Source: an uncultured Campylobacter sp. (GTDB taxonomy: Bacteria > Campylobacterota > Campylobacteria > Campylobacterales > Campylobacteraceae). Taken from it: a DNA stretch of 5,861 bases. The position numbers and the translations under genes were made by a program. The notes beneath the pieces were generated by a model. The model saw only the letters and a program-made list of their open reading frames with translations, was not told the DNA's origin and did not search any database. Where the stretch lies: positions 1 through 5,861 of the forward strand of contig NZ_CALIBH010000062.1 of the NCBI RefSeq assembly GCF_938045775.1, read 5' to 3'. Below, in pieces: positions 4,906 through 5,861 of this stretch (position 1 is the first letter of the stretch; each line of letters starts with the position of its first letter).

Positions 4906-5139
4906 CTAGGCTGCAACTTTAATTAGATTTAAAATTTCACCTTCACTTGGGAAACGAGGCTTAGCAAAATCTTTATTAAAGAAAAGCTTTCTGCCGTCAA
5001 CTTCTACTAGAAAGTCTCCGCTGCCACCAGTGGCCAACTCGACAACTGCATCCTTATAGACGCTTGTTATTTCATCTCTCACACGGAGAGCTTGCGGTCT
5101 ATAAGATCAAGAATTACAATAAGTAATTACAACCTTCAT
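4906..5139 (-). CDS. selW: SelW-like selenoprotein (Rdx family) with in-frame TGA read as selenocysteine
   Basis: This is a 77-residue protein if the TGA at 5109-5107 (codon 11) is read as selenocysteine. The N terminus MKVVITYCNSU contains the C-x-x-U motif (C8, U11) of SelW at the end of the first beta strand. The rest follows the Rdx pattern: SYRPQALRVRDEI helix (12-24), GSGDFLVEVDGRKLF (39-53), and RFPSEGEILNLI at the end. The start at 5139 follows AAGGAA (5150-5145) and no other start fits. A SECIS-like hairpin follows the TGA, and an intrinsic terminator follows the stop. The frame after the TGA remains open and family-like for 66 codons, which argues against a nonsense mutation. SelW proteins are small cytoplasmic thioredoxin-fold redox proteins; the substrate is unknown. 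Decoding would need selA, selB, selC and selD elsewhere in the genome. A standard gene finder would miss it because neither half is long enough. The alternative, a recent pseudogene of a Cys-containing homologue, is unlikely. Confidence 0.93.
5067..5109 (-). promoter_or_regulatory. Bacterial SECIS element within the selW-like gene (including the TGA codon)
   Basis: On the minus strand, after TGA (5109-5107), TTAT (5104-5101) can pair with ATAA (5070-5067). Above an internal loop, CTCTC (5090-5086) pairs with GAGAG (5080-5076) around the apical loop CGTGT (5085-5081). The loop begins 21 nt after the TGA and has G at its second position. Both features fit what is known of SelB-binding bacterial SECIS elements (apical loop about 16-37 nt away, G in the first two positions). 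Confidence 0.75.
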
Positions 5140-5144
5140 CTTTA

Positions 5145-5150
5145 TTCCTT
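5145..5150 (-). promoter_or_regulatory. Ribosome binding site of the selW-like gene
   Basis: AAGGAA on the minus strand, five nt before the ATG at 5139. Confidence 0.7.
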
Positions 5151-5166
5151 TCTAAAAAAGTGCCAC

Positions 5167-5172
5167 ATTGTA
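5167..5172 (-). promoter_or_regulatory. Probable -10 box of the selW-like gene
   Basis: TACAAT on the minus strand preceded by TTTGGC, five of six matches to TATAAT and close to an extended -10. A start near 5160 gives a leader of about 21 nt, like the other promoters here. No -35 is evident. Between it and the metallophosphoesterase stop (5290) I see no clear terminator, so read-through from that gene is also possible. Confidence 0.5.
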
Positions 5173-5289
5173 GCCAAACTAGCTTAAATTTTAATATAAA
5201 GGCTCAATTTCGCACGCCGCAGCATTTAAAATTTACGAGCGAATTTCGCCGTTTGCAAAGCTTGGAATTTCGCTGCCGCAGGCTTAAGG

Positions 5290-5861
5290 CTAGTCTTCAA
5301 ATTTTAAAATTTCATCGTAGCAGAGATAAAAATCGCAGTCTCGCGCATGGAATTTTTTATCGCCGTGAAAGTGCCCGAAATACCACCGCTTAGGCCTTAC
5401 GAGCTCGAAAATCCTCTCTAAATACTCAGACGTTTTATCGGGGGTACTTTTGCCGCACCAAAGGTATTCTTTTAAAAATTTCATCGCAAACCACGGCGCC
5501 GTGTGGCTCAGCACCGCATCAATCCGTCCGCCCGCAGCGATGAAATCGCGCGCATTTCGCATCGCGCAAGCAAACTCCTCCTCGCTTGGAATCTCGCGCG
5601 CCCACCAGCTAAGCCCCGGTATCCGATGCGCCTTATCGACGCTAAGCGCGCCGCCGAAGCATAAAAAGCGCCGCCCCGCGATCTCGTAAATTTCGCCGCG
5701 TCGCAACCAAAATATGTTTTCGCCGCCCACGCTCACGGTGCCGCCAAATTTCCGCTCGCGCGGCAGCTCGTCCAACATATCGAAATTTTCATGGTTGCCG
5801 TCGATAAAAAGAAGCGTGGCGGGGAAATATCTTTCTATATTTTTGCGCGCCATAAACTCAT
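5290..5861 (-). CDS. Calcineurin-like metallophosphoesterase, N terminus outside window
   Basis: The reading frame ends with TAG at 5290-5292 and is still open at the window edge, so the gene is partial. The first in-window Met (5853) is preceded in frame by Glu-Phe codons and is probably internal. Visible metal-binding motifs of the family, numbered from that Met, are GNHE (19-22, in LLFIDGNHENF), the SHTAP histidine (H117) and GHFHGD (160-165). The first motifs (D-x-H and G-D-x-x) should lie in the missing N-terminal part, perhaps 50-70 residues. Such proteins use a two-metal centre to hydrolyse phosphoesters; the substrate cannot be told from the sequence. DGNHENF and the compact C-terminal GHFHGD are typical of small bacterial members. 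It lies upstream of the selW-like gene on the same strand, 150 nt away, and no functional link is evident. Confidence 0.88.
   Translation of the reverse strand, partial: EFMARKNIERYFPATLLFIDGNHENFDMLDELPRERKFGGTVSVGGENIFWLRRGEIYEIAGRRFLCFGGALSVDKAHRIPGLSWWAREIPSEEEFACAMRNARDFIAAGGRIDAVLSHTAPWFAMKFLKEYLWCGKSTPDKTSEYLERIFELVRPKRWYFGHFHGDKKFHARDCDFYLCYDEILKFED

Noticed and set aside
5107..5109. TGA as an inactivating nonsense mutation in a Cys-type Rdx gene
   Set aside because: The TGA sits exactly at the second redox position of C-x-x-U, is followed by a SECIS-like hairpin, and the downstream frame is intact.
5216..5280. Direct repeat GCCGCAG at 5216 and 5274 as an attachment site or terminator of the metallophosphoesterase gene
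   Set aside because: It is only seven bases long, with no inverted pairing followed by T residues and no integrase or tRNA nearby.

Overview
The window looks like chromosomal DNA of an epsilonproteobacterium, most likely a Campylobacter of the higher-GC oral group (C. gracilis, C. rectus or C. showae type). The reasons are the abundant AAATTT runs mixed with GC-rich coding sequence, sigma-70 promoters of the TGnTATAAT type without a clear -35 box, very short leaders, and the protein types present. The species is inferred, not shown.

Layout from left to right. Positions 1-511 hold no convincing intact gene. They carry a degenerate array of AAATT cores with a period near 15 nt, which may be a decayed pentapeptide-repeat gene or a non-coding repeat. 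On the minus strand, 512-1828 encodes a class V PLP enzyme of the cysteine desulfurase (SufS/Csd) type. A compact intergenic gap with overlapping promoters separates it from a divergent plus-strand gene (about 1897-2763). That gene encodes a winged-helix plus DUF234 protein of the PD-(D/E)XK nuclease fold, and it appears to start at an ATT codon. Positions 2764-3232 are non-coding. Their first part is a compositionally distinct tract with imperfect CTATnGATAG-type repeats. A periplasmic DsbC/DsbG-like thiol:disulfide protein (3233-3973, minus) and elongation factor P (efp, 4062-4628, plus) then diverge from two back-to-back extended -10 promoters. efp ends in a strong intrinsic terminator.

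The main result is at 4906-5139 on the minus strand. It is a 77-residue SelW/Rdx-family selenoprotein gene whose eleventh codon is an in-frame TGA. It has a Shine-Dalgarno sequence, a plausible promoter, the C-x-x-U redox motif, a hairpin 21 nt after the TGA that fits a bacterial SECIS element, and an intrinsic terminator just past the stop. Standard ORF calling splits it at the TGA and misses it. The window closes with the 3' part of a calcineurin-like metallophosphoesterase (5290 to beyond 5861, minus).

The genes do not form one operon: they are mostly single units with their own promoters. Three of them (cysteine desulfurase-like enzyme, Dsb-like protein, SelW-like selenoprotein) deal with sulfur, selenium or thiol redox chemistry. 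A functional link between them is only a suggestion.
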